Part shown: piece after piece, positions 38,291-51,929 of the stretch
How positions within the stretch are numbered: the stretch's first letter is position 1
Layout: every line of letters begins with the position of its first letter
NCBI RefSeq assembly: GCF_050947875.1
Contig: NC_134577.1
Location: 71,304,639 to 71,368,638 of the forward strand
Direction: 5' to 3'
Source of the DNA: Dermacentor variabilis
Taxonomy: Eukaryota; Arthropoda; Arachnida; Ixodida; Ixodidae
DNA: 64,000 nucleotides
Made by a program: the position numbers and the translations under genes
The notes under the pieces: model-generated
What the model saw: only the letters and a program-made list of their open reading frames with translations
Told to the model about the DNA's origin: nothing
Databases searched by the model: none

Positions 38291-40206
38291 TACCGCTATT
38301 ATATCATCAGTAACATCTGAGCATAGTCACAACCCGAGGGTTGTTTCCATCAACGTATGTCCCAGCTCTAAAGACCATGCTGAATGGTCTTATCATGTTG
38401 TACGCGCCGTTACAGGCACTAGAACGGTTTTTTCTTTGCATCTTCTCCACCGCAAATTCACCAGGCGCCAATTTTCGGATAGGTGTGGTCCCGCACACCG
38501 GTACTCAGGAGCATGGGCCGTTCTTGCCTGCGCACGCTTTAAAGTCTTCCCGGACAAGCGCTACGCAAACGTCTCCGTCTTCCGCACAGCACGTGATCTG
38601 AAGGCACGTAGCTGAAGCGCCTGCTAGAGGAGGAGACGAGCGGTCTCCTCTCCAATAGCGCGCTTCATCACGTGACGTCCAAAAACTTGACGCGTGAGAA
38701 GACGACACGCATCAAGCCTGGTCTTTCTCTGCTGTTTAGCTATACTGTTAAAACTGTTAACTCGGCCGTTTTTAATTCTGCTGTATAACTGCAAACCAGG
38801 CAACACCAGTCTTGCCTGAAGAAAAAAAAGAAAACAAGCGGAAGAAAACTGAATTTTTCTTGTTGTCGTGTTCTTTACTCATATGAAAAAAAAATGGCTG
38901 GTTATCCGCGTTTGTTTCCATAAGGCACTGAGGTCATGCATTCCGAATATTTTACTTCGACCAAGACCCTAGCACGCGTATTGCGTTAACTTATTGCTGT
39001 AGTGCTGCTATTAGGCAGGTCTTCCTTTTTGTGACGTCGCGTCCACTCACGTTGCGGTTGATGACAAGAGCTGCAGCTAGTGAACGGCTGAAAATTTGTG
39101 GTGAAAAAATCTAATATTTAATGCATCATTTTTTATTTACTTTTGTGGATACGAAAACGAAATAATCTTTTGTTTGTTCAAGTGCACACTCAGTTCTTCT
39201 TATTTTTCGCCAACCGTGCATATAAATTATTCAATAAAACACGCCGTCATTGAGACACTCGTTACCACAGCGAAAAATAAAATTCGAGGGTAAAAAATTG
39301 ATCACAGTAAAGTCGTACGTACTTCAGAGTCTCCGGAAAGATGATATCTCCATGCAGCATAAAGCGAATGCGGATGTCTAACAGAATAAAGAATGACAGC
39401 TTGTCAGTGTTTCGTTTTCTGCATGACATCTACATACGTGGAAACAATGGAAAATTGTAGTCAATAATGTACTCGTTATTCAGTAGTTTATTAGCATAAG
39501 GTGGTCCAGAACATGTGAAATGAAACAAACTTATTCGCTTTTTCTAGAATGCATATAATTCTGCGTCGTTAGGCAGTCGTGGTTAGTGAAAAACCTTTGG
39601 TGGTTTCCATTTTTCTTCGTGGTGGATGTTAGCAAGAATATGTACTTGTCTAACCGATAACAGTTGCGATCACACGAAGCCAATAGGCAATGAAACCGAG
39701 GAAAGCACAAGGGAAATTGCGTGTTGTTTAATTGAAATTTGAAAATGATAAAGAGAAATGTAAGTGGTCGAAAACTGGTCAGTTTTGCCCGCACCGCGGC
39801 ATTGAAAGCGATAGCAAAGTTTAGCGTTGCATTGAAAGTGTCTCAGAACGCTGGCGTGAAGTGGTGCGTGCCAGCTTCGTGGCAGGCGTAGCCCTGAAGA
39901 AAAACTGAAGAAAAGAAGAATACTGAAAGAAAGAAGAAAGAAGAGAAACAAGAAGACTGAAGAAAAGAAAAACGTGGCTCTCGTTCTTCATTATCTTCGA
40001 ACGACAGCATTACGTGAAAGTTCTACCTTCATTTAGGGATGTCAACCATTCTGGGTATAGCGTGACGGTCACGATTTTTGGGTAAATGGCCCGTGTCGCG
40101 ACTTGACCCAGTCGGGACAGCCAAACATCGCGAATTTCACTTTCTTTTTGTGCGAATAAAAATAAATTTTGTGCATCTTTCGTAATGTCTGACTGCGCGT
40201 TTGTAC

Positions 40207-40208
<2 letters not shown>
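38291..40208. other. Intergenic, no gene recognised
   Basis: It contains a purine-rich GAAGAAA tract near 39,893-39,972. No coding signal. Confidence 0.4.

Positions 40209-40243
<35 letters not shown>
40209..40243 (+). repeat. (TG)n microsatellite
   Basis: About 17 uninterrupted TG units. Confidence 0.95.
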
Positions 40244-40244
<1 letters not shown>

Positions 40245-40777
40245 CGAAGGCAGTGTCAAAAACATAAAGGCGGTTTCGTTTGTTTCGTTGTTCTAATTCT
40301 GTTTAGTGCCCAACCGCTAACAGTGCGTCCATCCGTTCTGGCATCCGTGTTAGTCACGGCTACCATCTATCCGTGGTATAGCCGTGGTATGCTGCAGTTT
40401 TCTTCTTTTAATGTGTGACATCGTAGGACATCAAAAAGTTTGTTCAAATTTGTTGTGCGTAATGAACGGCGGCTTCTGCCACTGATTGACTCATTATTAT
40501 TAGTACTCATCGCCAGCTGTCCCATACCCCCTTCTCACAATTTGCCGCACGTGCAAATGAAACCCAAATTTTCGCATTTAGACGTGCAGTGGTTTTATCA
40601 ATTGAGCTACTGCTGCGTCGTTTTCCCATCCAGATTCTCAGGTGTTCATGCGTGCACTAGATTTACATCTGGGTGTGCAAGCCAGCGCCAGCGCCACGCT
40701 CATAGCAGCGTAAGTAGGAAAACAGTGGTGCTTAGAGTAACAGAAAGCGTGACAATGGAAGGGAAGCGCAGTCGAGC
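40244..40777. other. Intergenic, no gene recognised
   Basis: A 116-codon open frame at 40,440-40,790 runs into the GATA tract and has no known motif, so it is not called as a gene. Confidence 0.4.
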
Positions 40778-41058
<281 letters not shown>

Positions 41059-43825
41059 TCCAGGACGACAGCGAGTTAGTAGGCATGATGAAATGAGAAA
41101 ATATGGAGACGTACGACGAAACATTCCGACGCAAGACAGAAGCAACACAAGATCGCTGAAGGAGGTACACGTCCTGCAAGCGGACATAAATTAGACGGCT
41201 GCTGCTGATGCTGATTATGATAATGACGACGATTTTCTCCTATGTGGCAAACGAAACTTCAAATCGGGAATAACACAACAAAAGCCCACAGCCAGAAATG
41301 AGAAGCAGATTCCGCGATTACCGCTGGTTGTAAGGTAAAATTAGAAAAAAAAACAGAGGTAGAAGTAAAGAAGTTACTAAGCAGTGCCTCTTGAGTCGTC
41401 CTTAGTGAACGACTCAAGCAAGAGAACCGTACATTCGCATTCAGTTGACACGACTTGTGCTTCTTTCCTGTGGTTTCCCAGAGGGCCTCATTTCCAGCAC
41501 GCATGTCGCTTAAAGAACGTTGAGTCGGAGTGCACTAGTGTTACGGGCAATATAAACACACGCTAAGTTACCCGGCGATATCCTTCCCGACATTCACATA
41601 TTTTACTTTTCCTGGGAGTTATTTTGTTCCGGTTTAGTCTTTCTTTATATTGTCGTCTGCATCATGTGATGGAAACAACGCGGAATATTCTGCCTCTAGA
41701 AATCTCTGCAGCAAGCCCTTTTATTCAGTTTGCGTAAGAATTCCGGTTGCGCTTGCGTTATTGTTTTTTCCCTTTCTGTGTGCGTCAATTTGCCCGTTAG
41801 TTTTTAGACCTACATCTCGATGTACAGGTTAGCCTTTTGGTGCTAATTAAACAGTGTAGAAAGCAAATCAGGTTGGCTCATGGGGGATAGCGTAAACACA
41901 ACAACCGATTCAGGAATGTCCAAAAAGTTATCAAATCACATTGCAGGCCCTGTAATTTATTTAGTCAATGTATGCTCGACCTCATTGTTCTCCTTGCTCT
42001 TCTGGAATAGAAAAGGCACTTGTTTATGTGTTCTCATGTGTTTTCTTCTTGCTGTGGCAATCGTATCCACGTTCGCGAGTGCAGTGCTTCGAGTGTAATG
42101 CTCAAAAGGTTCCTCATTGAGAACTGCACAAGGTCACGTGTATTCGATGAAGATTGTTCTTTGTGCACGCAAACTCCAGAAGTGATGTCACTGTGCTCTT
42201 TTCTCTGATTGTTCTTTCCGTTATGGCCATAAAATTGAGCAAAATTATTACGTGAGAGAGCAGCAGTAGCCGGATTCACCTGTTGGCACCAACGTATCCT
42301 TAGGTAAAAACTTACGGAAGTAAAAGAAATACAACTTGTAACACTGCGCACTCTGCGTTCCCGCCTTGAGTAGGAAACGGACAGCGCGCATTGTACGCCC
42401 AGGCCAGAGGACTCGCGCTGTCACGTATCCCGCCATCTACGTGCCTGGTCAAAGTCTCACGACAATGTTACCGGCGGTGAGACGGCCCCTCGGGTGTCGT
42501 CTTGAAAGCTAGTGTAAGTTGAGCGCAGTGCCGCTATAGGACGAATGGCGCAATCTTTTGTCGGGTTCTCATTGAAACCAGAAGAAGGTGGTGGAGCAAG
42601 CCACAGGGGCCTCGTAAGTACTTTCGACCATGTAGACGGCTTGTAGAAGGTGGCAATAGGCGCATGGCGATAAATCTGGTTTTGCTTTTCTTATTGCAGA
42701 GCCCGTACGGAGCGATGAATCTGCTAAACTCAGGGAAGGTGTAGCATATAATTAGGTGAATTAGCTCAAACCAGCGATTGTGTAGGTATGAAGCTGTGTG
42801 TGTGAGCTTCATTTCTATACACTGCTGCACGTAAATGATCCTAATTACTGAGCACGAGGAAGCGATAATGAAGCTAGACTGAATAGCGAAAGAGGAGGAT
42901 GCAAGCACTGGAACACTGCGGTGCAGAAATTTGGTCGTCTGCGTGATCGTAGGCGAGGCAACGCCGCTAACGGTGCTTTTAAATTATTTCTATTGCGAAG
43001 ATGTATGCAAAAGGTGCGCAGAATAACTTACCCCGGAGATAGAAGAAACCTGTCTCCTCTGTTCTTTTTAGTGCTTGCCAGAACAGTTTGAAGGCGGTAA
43101 TGAAACAAGTAACGACTTCTCACTTCTAGACAAGCATGGTGTACTCTCGAGGTGAACACGCGCAAGCATTCTGCCAAAACGGCCTCCAACAGACGCAGCG
43201 CCAACAACAACAAAAAAAAATCTTGCAGCGGCAATGCAACCGTAACTGTGTTGTACCTCACCCGTGCTATCATCATTAAGGTTAGGTGATTAAGGTTAGG
43301 CGATTATGGTTAGGCGAACGGCCTGTGACGCATCTCCGAGCTCCTAATCAAACAGGATTAAAGCTTTCCTAGCGCTGCATTTAGTCGATGCGAACCGCAC
43401 TGCAAAGCTTTCTGGACACATTTGTACCATTTGTTTTTTTTTTTTTTTTGCCGTACGTTTCAAGAAATGCTCTTTATTTTTCTGCGCGTGAATAAACGAG
43501 GAGGATTTCACTTCTATATCGCTCGTCAACATTTGAAGTGAACTGCTGTCACTGCCTTCCTTCGTCATCATCAGGAAGAAGATTTAGAAAGAGAATTTCC
43601 CTTCACAATCGCGAAATTTCTTCAGTCTACAGGCCGAGCGAACACACACACGCCCGTTCAAAATTGTAGTGCGGAATCTCTCCTTTCCCACGTTATGGTG
43701 AAATGTGCTGTGCATGCTTTATTAAGTGTGCTTGGAAAAGAATAGTGCTTACGATGTAATGTTGTAGACACGCGAACGAATGACGCTGCTTCAAATGGCA
43801 TATATATGTGATATGTGTCACCTCC
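41059..43825. other. Intergenic, no gene recognised
   Basis: It contains a small perfect hairpin (41,390-41,418, 10-bp stem CTTGAGTCGT) and a poly(T) run near 43,434-43,449. A three-unit GGTTAGG-containing repeat lies at 43,276-43,318. Confidence 0.4.
43276..43318 (+). repeat. Three 14-bp units with GGTTAGG core
   Basis: The unit GGTTAGGYGATTAA repeats about three times. The core resembles the arthropod telomere repeat TTAGG, but the unit length differs. Confidence 0.6.
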
Positions 43826-43945
43826 AGTGGGCCGACGGCGCCGCCAGAGCACAAGGGCTCGTGGCAGACGCCCACGCAAGCTGAAGCCCACCCTATTAAC
43901 TTGCCGGACAAAGATAAAGTTTTGATCGCCACCACCACCGCATTT
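43826..43945 (+). pseudogene. LINE ORF2 extreme 3' end
   Basis: One frame reads QWADGAARAQGLVADAHAS and then stop, resembling the alpha-helical C-terminus of tick R1/LOA-like LINEs (ARAQGL near the end). An A-rich AAAGATAAAG segment follows. The 5' side is truncated. The call rests on one short stretch. Confidence 0.4.
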
Positions 43946-44214
43946 ATCGCAAAACCTGAACTTACAAATGCGTGTGACCTACGCTGCAGAAGCGAATAAG
44001 CGAAAAAAAAAAAACAGCACAGCGCTTGTTATTCCTTGTAGCACCAAGTTTGTTGCGCTGGCATCTGCACCAACCCCGTTCCTAAAGCACATTTGCAAGT
44101 TTAGTATGAGTAAGCTCAGAACACGTTCACACCCTCTTTTTTTCTCGTAAATTTTTTATTGTGAGCAGTATTAGCACTTTTCTACGCTTGTAGTAAATAA
44201 AGTCAGAAATAAAT

Positions 44215-44545
44215 TCGGGAGCCGTCATCATCATCAACCTATATTCATGTTCATTGTAGGACGAAGGCTTCTCGCTGCGATCTTGAATTAGCCCTTTCTT
44301 GCGGTAGCTGATTTCCCAAGTTCATCACCCCGCCTAGTTTTCTGCCGTCCTCGACTGCGCTTCCCTTCCCTTGGCACCCATACTGCAACTCTAGTGGTCC
44401 ATCGGCTATCTACCCTATGCATTACAGGGCCTGCCCAGCTCCATTTTCTTTTTGTCTAGATGTCCACTGAAATTTCAGCCACCCCCGTTGGCCCTATTAT
44501 TCTGATACACACCGCTCTCTTCCTGTCTCTTTCACTTATGCCTAA
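44215..44545 (-). pseudogene. RTE-like LINE, C-terminal fragment and 3' end
   Basis: Read on the minus strand it gives LGISERDRKRAVCIRIIG, then a stop, and then KWSWAGPVMHRVDSRWTTRV and WVPREGKRSRGRQ. This corresponds to the conserved 'K--W-GHVMRR-D-RW---V--W-PREGKRSRGRQ--RW-DE' tail of RTE-type endonuclease/RT proteins in arthropods. The His of GHV has become Pro, and one in-frame stop is present. The low-coordinate end carries the short (ATC/GAT)n tail common to this family. It is a 5'-truncated dead copy. Confidence 0.7.
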
Positions 44546-45711
44546 ATCTTTTTTTGTCACGTAATACCCCAGAATATTTTTAACATTTTAGGCGTAACTT
44601 CTGGGGTAATACATTCCAAACACTTCATCTGGTTATGTGGCACGCCGCAGTGGCCGACTTCAGATTATTTGTAACACCTTAGGTTTTTAACGTGCATCCA
44701 ACGCATAACCTCGTGAGCACGCCAGAGCACGCCACACAAAGTGCCCTTCTTTGAAAGCACGTTTTCAAATCTCTTTTTTTTCCAAGATCCCAATAGATAA
44801 CACTTCCTAGAAACAGCGTGCACTTCCATAACAATATATCTAGTAGTACCATTCCCCTCCCCACGTGTAGGGTAGCAAACTGGACTCAGTCTGGTTAACC
44901 TCCCTGCCTCTCCGTCTTCCCTTCTCTCTCTCTCTCTAGTAGTACGTCATCGCGGAATGTCAGCGCCTGGCAGTTTATTTGTGCTATGGCGTTTCTGTTC
45001 CTCATTTTCGGTTTACTCCTTGCGAAAGTCATACTGAGAGACCCACGAAGTCCTTAGCATACAAATGGTACTTTGAGTGATCTTTTTCATAATTCTATAG
45101 CCGCTCATTCTTAGCGGAAGATACCCAGTCCTTCCAATAGGCGTCAAGCAGTCTCATATAGAAGGGGTACCAGTGTCCTTGATGTATCTACCCAGTCTTG
45201 AATCTACACGACTACAGTGGTGAATCTACACGAAAGAAGTTCATTGAAGAACGATGCGCATGTGCACATTGTCACATGCTCAGTCGGTCCAACGGTTGGC
45301 ATCGAATCCTGTCCTCTCGTCAGAGCAGCCCCATCTGCTGCCCATTCGACCACGCAGTGACTACCCTGTGATTCATCTTAGGTAGGAAACGGTTGCTTAC
45401 AAACACAGAGGAACGAAACACTGTAAAAGAGGCCTTGAGGTCACGTTTATGAAGCCTGAATTGCTGTCATGTTGGTTGCGCAATATCCGTTTGCGTCTCA
45501 AGTCAGCTCGCCAGAGAAGATGGGCGCGCGCTTTGAACTTGCATTGCTACTAGCCACCGGAAGTGCGTGCCTCGGCCACGCGCCAGAAGATAGCCTACGA
45601 AACTTCTGCAACAGTTTTAGTGAAGCAGAAGCACTCCTGTGTTTTTCCGTAGCACGTTGAAGACGACGACGAATACCCGTGCTGCAATTACGTGAGTGTG
45701 TCTGTTGCTGG
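44546..45711. other. Intergenic with a recurrent tick 3'-end motif near 44,855-44,940
   Basis: GTGTAGGGTAGCAAAC-GGA--CAGTCTGGTTAACCTCCCTGCC followed by (CT)n looks like a dispersed tick element I have seen in other sequences, though I cannot name it. An inverted repeat TACCCCAGAA/TTCTGGGGTA flanks 44,570-44,605. Confidence 0.35.
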
Positions 45712-45990
45712 CTGGCTCATGACCACAAAAAGCCAACAGAAAATATAGCCAAGGAAGTCATCGGGGAAATTACCTGTAGTTTAAGTCGGAATGTGGAAAA
45801 TAATGAAGGAAAGACAACTTGTCGCTGGCAGCAGCCGAACCCACAAATTCCAGATTACACGTGCATTGCGCTATCAGTTGTGCTACGGCGACGGCTATCG
45901 ATTCGTCCACTAGCTTGGGTGTTTATGTTTACTTCTCGCCGGTGCGCTGGCGACAATGTCGTGCTGGCGGACAGTACCGAACGTATGCTT
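45712..45990 (-). mobile_element. tRNA-derived SINE, minus strand
   Basis: In reverse complement a tRNA-like part (45,823-45,893) reads box A GTAGCACAACTGATAGCG and a degraded B box GGGTTCGGCTGC, followed by GCCAGCGACAAGTTGTC. The tail then has CTACAGGTAATTTCCCC, CCTTGGC and TGTTGGCTTTTTGTGG, words I associate with an abundant tick SINE of this arrangement. A 5' extension (45,893-45,990) carries CCGCCAGCACGACA. It encodes no protein. Confidence 0.6.
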
Positions 45991-48900
45991 ACTTAAAGTG
46001 CTTGTATTGTTTAGCTCTTGGTGCAAGTGCTATTTCGGTCAAGTATTACAATGCCACGAGGCAATTTTCTTTGTCATTTTCTCTGACCGGACACAATGAA
46101 TGTACTCCCCGGAATAGAAAGGCGCAATCTTCTGGCCCCATTAATGTTTTCTCTCAAGAAGCAGGCCATCGGGAACTAGGACGAGCCGAACAACTGGCCA
46201 CAGCGCCATCAATGAAATGAGAATGGTATGATCGATCACTAACGCTCCATACGTGACCGCTCGGGCTGAGAATGGCGAGGCGTGACTGCGTTCTGCAGCG
46301 AAGTTCAGGGCCCCGATACGCAGACTTTTCCAAGTGCTATCGTTTCGAGGTAAGAGGTAACTCCTATTGCTTGTAATATTACTATTGTAATACGGAAATC
46401 GAAAAGTCGAGTAGCTGTGCTTGTATTGGTGCTCGGAGGACTTCATTTGTGCGATGGCTGAAAAGGGCATACAGACCGGTTCTCTGGAGCTTTGAAATTA
46501 TAGTTCTAAATAAGCTCTCGTTACATAAAATGTTATTCGCAAAAGTCCTATTGGCGAAAGGACCGTTTCTCGCATACGATCCTTAACAGTTGTTCAACTA
46601 CATCTATACAAGAATTCGCTAGTTTGTTGAAAAATGAAGGCGATAATTGTTTCTTACTTGGGAGAATTAGGCTTCCTAAGCTTATGTATAAGTTTACGCA
46701 AAAGTCGAACTGTAATTGCACATATTAAAAGCAGAGTGCTGTTTATTCGTCATGGCCACTGTTTTGTCACAACGTTGCCAATATTTGCTCATTTTGAGGG
46801 GTGCGAAAGTTACGCCTTTTCATGTATTTTCTCCCGCACAAAGTGAAAGTTCATTAAACTGTCGCATCGTTAACAAGCCACATATTTCACTTCTACAGGT
46901 AGTGCCGTTAAGCTAATGGATGAGACTGGGAGAGGCCGAAGTTTCTTTCCCAAAAAGAGGGATTTTGTGCGATGCCTAACATTGAACATTGTAGATGCAG
47001 CCAATGATGTCTTAAACTGCAAGTAAGTCCTAAAATGCAGTTTTTCAGTCCAGTAGGATTTCTCTACTTATAAAACTAGTAACTACATATTGAAAGTTGA
47101 CTTAAAATAATATCCCGGCACGGAAACTGCACTGTGAAGGCGCACATGTTTTTTTATGAAGCATCAAGTTCGTGCTCCCAAACCTGTATAAAAGAGGCAT
47201 TTCAACGTTTCTAGATCGTATCTAAAGCGCAGCAAAGGCAATTAACTCCAGCCATCGCTCACAAGTTTCTGCTATTAAAGCGTCATAAGTGATGTAAGTG
47301 CTGTGATGTGGTGTCTACTTACGCAGCGATTACTGTACACACCCACTTCCTACTGTGATACAAAGAATGGGATATAAAGAAAGTGAATGCTGCTCTGGAA
47401 TGAACTTCCAGAGCAGAGAGTACTATTCTTTTGAAGAATTGTTGTCCTTTTACTTTCTTGGTTCATTTATTTATTGTTCAGCAAGCGAAATTCCAGAATC
47501 TGGTCACAGTTTCCACGGTGGTACGTGCGAGATAATGAGGGAATGAAAAAAAAAGTGGCAGTAAGAAGAATTGTTACAAAATCCGACCCCAACTGGTGCT
47601 TCCTATTCTCTAAAATAAAGCTCCTCTAAGTCGGGTTGTGATGTTTTAGAGGCACAGGAAACAAGGCCTCAGAAAACACATTGGCGGTGCATACATCCTT
47701 TGGAGCTGATCGGCTACGTTATCGCGATTAGCTATCTGTGGTTTGATACCTTTTTAATTGGTGATGGTATGTTTAATACGTTATGAAGAACAATACAAAC
47801 ACAGCACATTCAGAGGCCCATATTCAAAGACCGAAAATGGCACCAGAGAGGTTCATTGAAGAGCAGCACGTACCAACTGAACCATAAAAAAAAATACAGC
47901 GAGATTTGAACATGAATACCGCAAAGTGCGTCAAATATCAAAATAATCCTTGCCGTATGAAAAATTGAATTTCCCATTACAATCGCAAATTACGACGATG
48001 GAGCAGAGCAGGAAACGGTAAGCCCTGCTTTTGCTTTGCTGTACATAATGCGATTAGCAATTTTTTTGGTGGGGGGGGGGGGGGGGGTCATGCACACATT
48101 TAAAGCCATCTTTCCCCTAGAGTGGCCCAAGTTGTCTAATAGCTTGCGCCATTAGGTATTTGCTGGCTACTGTCTTGCTGTCATGTCGTCTCCCGTGAGT
48201 CATCTTTTCTATATTGATCTCTTCTCTACTTTTGCATTTCGTTATAGAAATGTACGCCGCAAGTTGCTCACTCTACACAGAAAAATTAATGTTTCTATAA
48301 CCTTGAATGAATGTCTCCGACAACGTCTCCTTTTACGCAAACCAATGAAGTGATTTCAATCTTTCGTTAGTCCTCTTGATGCAAATGGCAGTTCGCATTA
48401 GCCATTGAACAGATCACAAGCTGACCTTCAAGTAATGCCTTCACTTGATCACTCGTATGGTCGATCGGTTGCCAACCATAAGCTTTTGGTCGCGGGGCAC
48501 ATCTTCCAGTCATTCGACCACGGCCGCTCGAACGACATGACGAAATAGTGGATCAAGCAGATCGGTGCGCCCGTGCAGTGACGCAAAATTGACATTACCT
48601 TCGCTGAGGAGAACCGTAAATCTTTGCAGACTTAACGCTAGTTATGACAGTTAAACTAAATTTTTTGTTTTAATAATAAACATTAAATAGATTTAAAGTA
48701 TAGGAATGAGTGCTCTTTAGACACTGTAATACATTATTTACACACTGTAAATGACTGAATGAACGTTCTTATGAAAAATACTTCATAAGGTTAAACTTGG
48801 GTTTCTCTCGAATATCAACATTATACCTCATTCAATCCCAAAAACAAAGGCTCTCGTGTATTCTTAGATCTCCTATGTCTAGCTTCATCAAAAGGGAGAA

Positions 48901-50520
48901 CTCCGCCTACCAGTCTCACCACCAACCTATCTTAGCGGACAGAAGCTCATATTTTAACAATGGAATTAGTTTACATTTAATTTCACTCCAGTATTTCACC
49001 CCGCACCTACACCACAATGTTACGCGAAGGACGAGTCAGTAAGACGAGCAACTATTTACAGGTTATATTTGCAACAGCAGTTGCAGCGCTGACTGGATAG
49101 ATTCACAGCGCGAGCCCAATTCGGTCTTCCTCCTCTTTTCTCGAATGATGGCACCGACGGGCCTCGTTCAAACAGTCAAGTACCACAGGCGTGTAGCAAT
49201 ATTGCTGCACTGATCATTTATTTGAACCTGCTATACAGTGCATTCCTTTTTATGAATAATTTTGACGTGATTGTTGGAAGACGTAGATTTGTCCTATAGT
49301 TTTTAGCTGTCTTTAGGTTTAACTATCGTTTGGTAGGATACTTGCCCTTGCTTTGCTGCGCACGTAAGTCGACTTCTATGTGTATATAGGTTAACGTTCC
49401 CGAATATATTCGTATATTCTTCGAATGCAAGTAAGCGTTTTGTCCTGTCTTTCAGCCGGCTCCGTGTTTTGTTGCGCTGTAAGTACTCATGATTATGTCA
49501 ATGAACTAGCTCCTTTAACCATTTCGCTGAACTTCTCTTTGCTGCTCCGCTTATTGTGCCCGGGAAAGAGACAGACTGTTGGTGGTATTTGACCTTTCCT
49601 GTTGGTGTCATGTTTGAAGTCCACGTAGTAAAAGACACAATCTGGAAGAACATAGTGTGGTTCGCTGGCACATGGGTGGAGAAACTTTAGTGTACTTGCA
49701 TAAATGAAAATGGAAGATCGCGCTACGCAAAGACAAATGTGGACTCACTCGAACTGCATTGTCGACACTGTACAATGATTGCGCGACTCGCAGGCAATTC
49801 CAACACCGGGTCTGGGAGTCACTCGCGAAATACAGTTTCAAACAAAATGTAAAATTTGTAGGTCTCATACAACATCTCACGTTATTAGCTCTAGCAAAGA
49901 AGATTTCGTGAAACTTTCACGCAACGCGATGAAACAATAATAAACTTAAAGCTCATCACATCAATCTACAACTTGCTCAGGTGCCGCTTCCGCACTTGAT
50001 CATCAATTGAGGCTTCAGGTGCACCTGCACGAAGCTGTGCTTACACAAACTAATGACCACGCGCCTTTGTGAAGCTCCACTGTTTGCGTCGGTGTGGTAT
50101 AGTGGCGCCATCTAGCAACCCCTTGGTTAATGATGTTTGATGTCATCGAGATCTTGGTGCAAAACCGTTCAGACATTTTCCTCGCCTTTCTTGTTTTCTG
50201 TTTTAGTAATTAGGCATGAGGCTTCGTAATTAAAGAAGGAGATTCAGACAAGGCAACAATAACTATTACCAGTACTATTTAAACTGTACAGTGTAGGAAA
50301 GATGTAAGTACAGAGTAATTTTTCAATTTATCCTTATAAAGCCCACTTTTCCACATGGCCAGATGCTCCGTCCACTTAATTAGGAAATAGCAGTCTTTGG
50401 CTTCCATTTAGCCTGGTACTGCGGCGGCGGCTGGTTATGTTGCCGGAGGCAGTGAAAAGCGCGTATAGACGCGACGTCGGATGAGGAGAGAACGCTCAAC
50501 GACTGGCCCGCTCTGCCACC
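45991..50520. other. Intergenic, no gene recognised
   Basis: It holds a small hairpin (47,390-47,416, 11-bp stem), a 17-bp poly(G) run at 48,071-48,087, and a stretch at 49,030-49,160 resembling a retroelement LTR end on the minus strand (TGTAAATAGTTGC). The LTR reading is too weak to call. Confidence 0.35.
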
Positions 50521-50620
50521 GCCATCCCCGGTGACGTCAATCTCGAAAAAGCAGGAGCTGGCACGGGAGCAGGAGGAAGTGCCTATAAAAATGCAAATCT
50601 ACGGTAACTCTCTCAAATAC
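50521..50620 (+). promoter_or_regulatory. Candidate core promoter: CRE, TATA box and octamer
   Basis: A consensus cAMP-response element TGACGTCA lies at 50,532-50,539. A TATAAAAA box starts at 50,584. A perfect octamer ATGCAAAT lies at 50,591-50,598. The upstream 150 bp is GC-rich relative to its surroundings. A start would be expected near 50,610-50,620, but no product is recognisable downstream. Confidence 0.3.
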
Positions 50621-51929
50621 TGGTGGAGGCCTTCTCTGTGGTGTTGAGGGAAGGAAATTGGGAAAGAGAAACAGTAGAAATAGAAGGGTAAAAGTAAGTA
50701 CGATGCGTTGCCTCGCTTGACGGCAGGGATTTTCACTGAGGAGAACGGCAGTGTGATGGCAATTGGGAAGAGTTTTTCTAGCACATTGATAGAAGTTGCT
50801 GAGGGGGAGGAGGGTTTCGGGCTGTGTTGGTACGATCTTGACACGTGCGTGGTTTCACGTGAGAGCCCTGCGGCATGCGAAGGTTGATTCTATCAATGGT
50901 CAGTGGTGGCGCTGTCTCGCATTTCTCTGTCGCCTCAGTTTACAGTTGCGGATGGCGTTCTTCCTCGCATTCTCATGTGTGTCCCTTGTCGAGGTGTATG
51001 ACATCGTCCCGCACGATTTTAAAGCGAATGGTTGAAAAAACGGCGGTAAACTGTGGGTGACAGACACCTGTGTATCCTTGTTCGACGATCTGGCCATGTA
51101 AGATATCTGTATAGATCTGTAAGATATACAAGATCACGCGAAACTTTGATAAGATAATAGCCGACGCTCAAAAAGAAGGAACTAAGAGAAATTCGGGACG
51201 TTTTAGAGATAAAAGTAGTGCGGTGAGCGCGCCTTTTGTCATGCTCACTGACGTCGAAATCACATACGCACGTGACACCTACGTATACGCAGAAGATATT
51301 AACAAATATGTGAAGCAATAAATGTGAGTAAGCCTCCTAAGACAAAATGCTTGTTTGATCCGCAGTTGTTCGCAAAGTAAATCGCAGTGCATATCACTGA
51401 GTTAGTTGAATTATGTGATTCGATGTGACCATAAACCAGTTAGTTGTTTGCGTTTTATTGTTTCAATTTGTATCTTACTTCCTAGACAATAATTTATCTT
51501 TTCCCTTGTAATGTGTTCCACGCAAACCGCAATAACTATCAACGTGCACCAAGTAGCCTCGCGCGTGTCTCATAGGAAGGACGTCTAACTTTTTATGATA
51601 CAGATGATAATCGTCAAATTATGCTTATCAATGGTGATGAAATATTCTGAGTATTATTTACATTAATTATTACTCTAGCGGCGTTTTACGCAATGTTAAG
51701 CATTTTCTTAGGTTGATATAAACAGTGACACGCTGCATAATTAAACAGTAATATGAGAGGAACAAAATAAGTGCCAAGTAACTTTGATGTCCCGAGCAAT
51801 ATAGCTTTACACTCAAGAGGCCGACAGAGCATGCTGTTTTAAGTCTTATGTGTTCAAGATGCAGCGTCCAGAGTCGACGTTTTTTGACAATTATTCCTAG
51901 GAGCCTAACTGATTTATCTTAACTAAGTT
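50621..51929. other. Intergenic, no gene recognised
   Basis: Open frames are below 100 codons on either strand, without motif. Confidence 0.4.

Noticed and set aside
49030..49160. Possible retroelement LTR end on the minus strand (TGTAAATAGTTGC)
   Set aside because: A single resemblance without a second LTR, primer-binding site or coding part.
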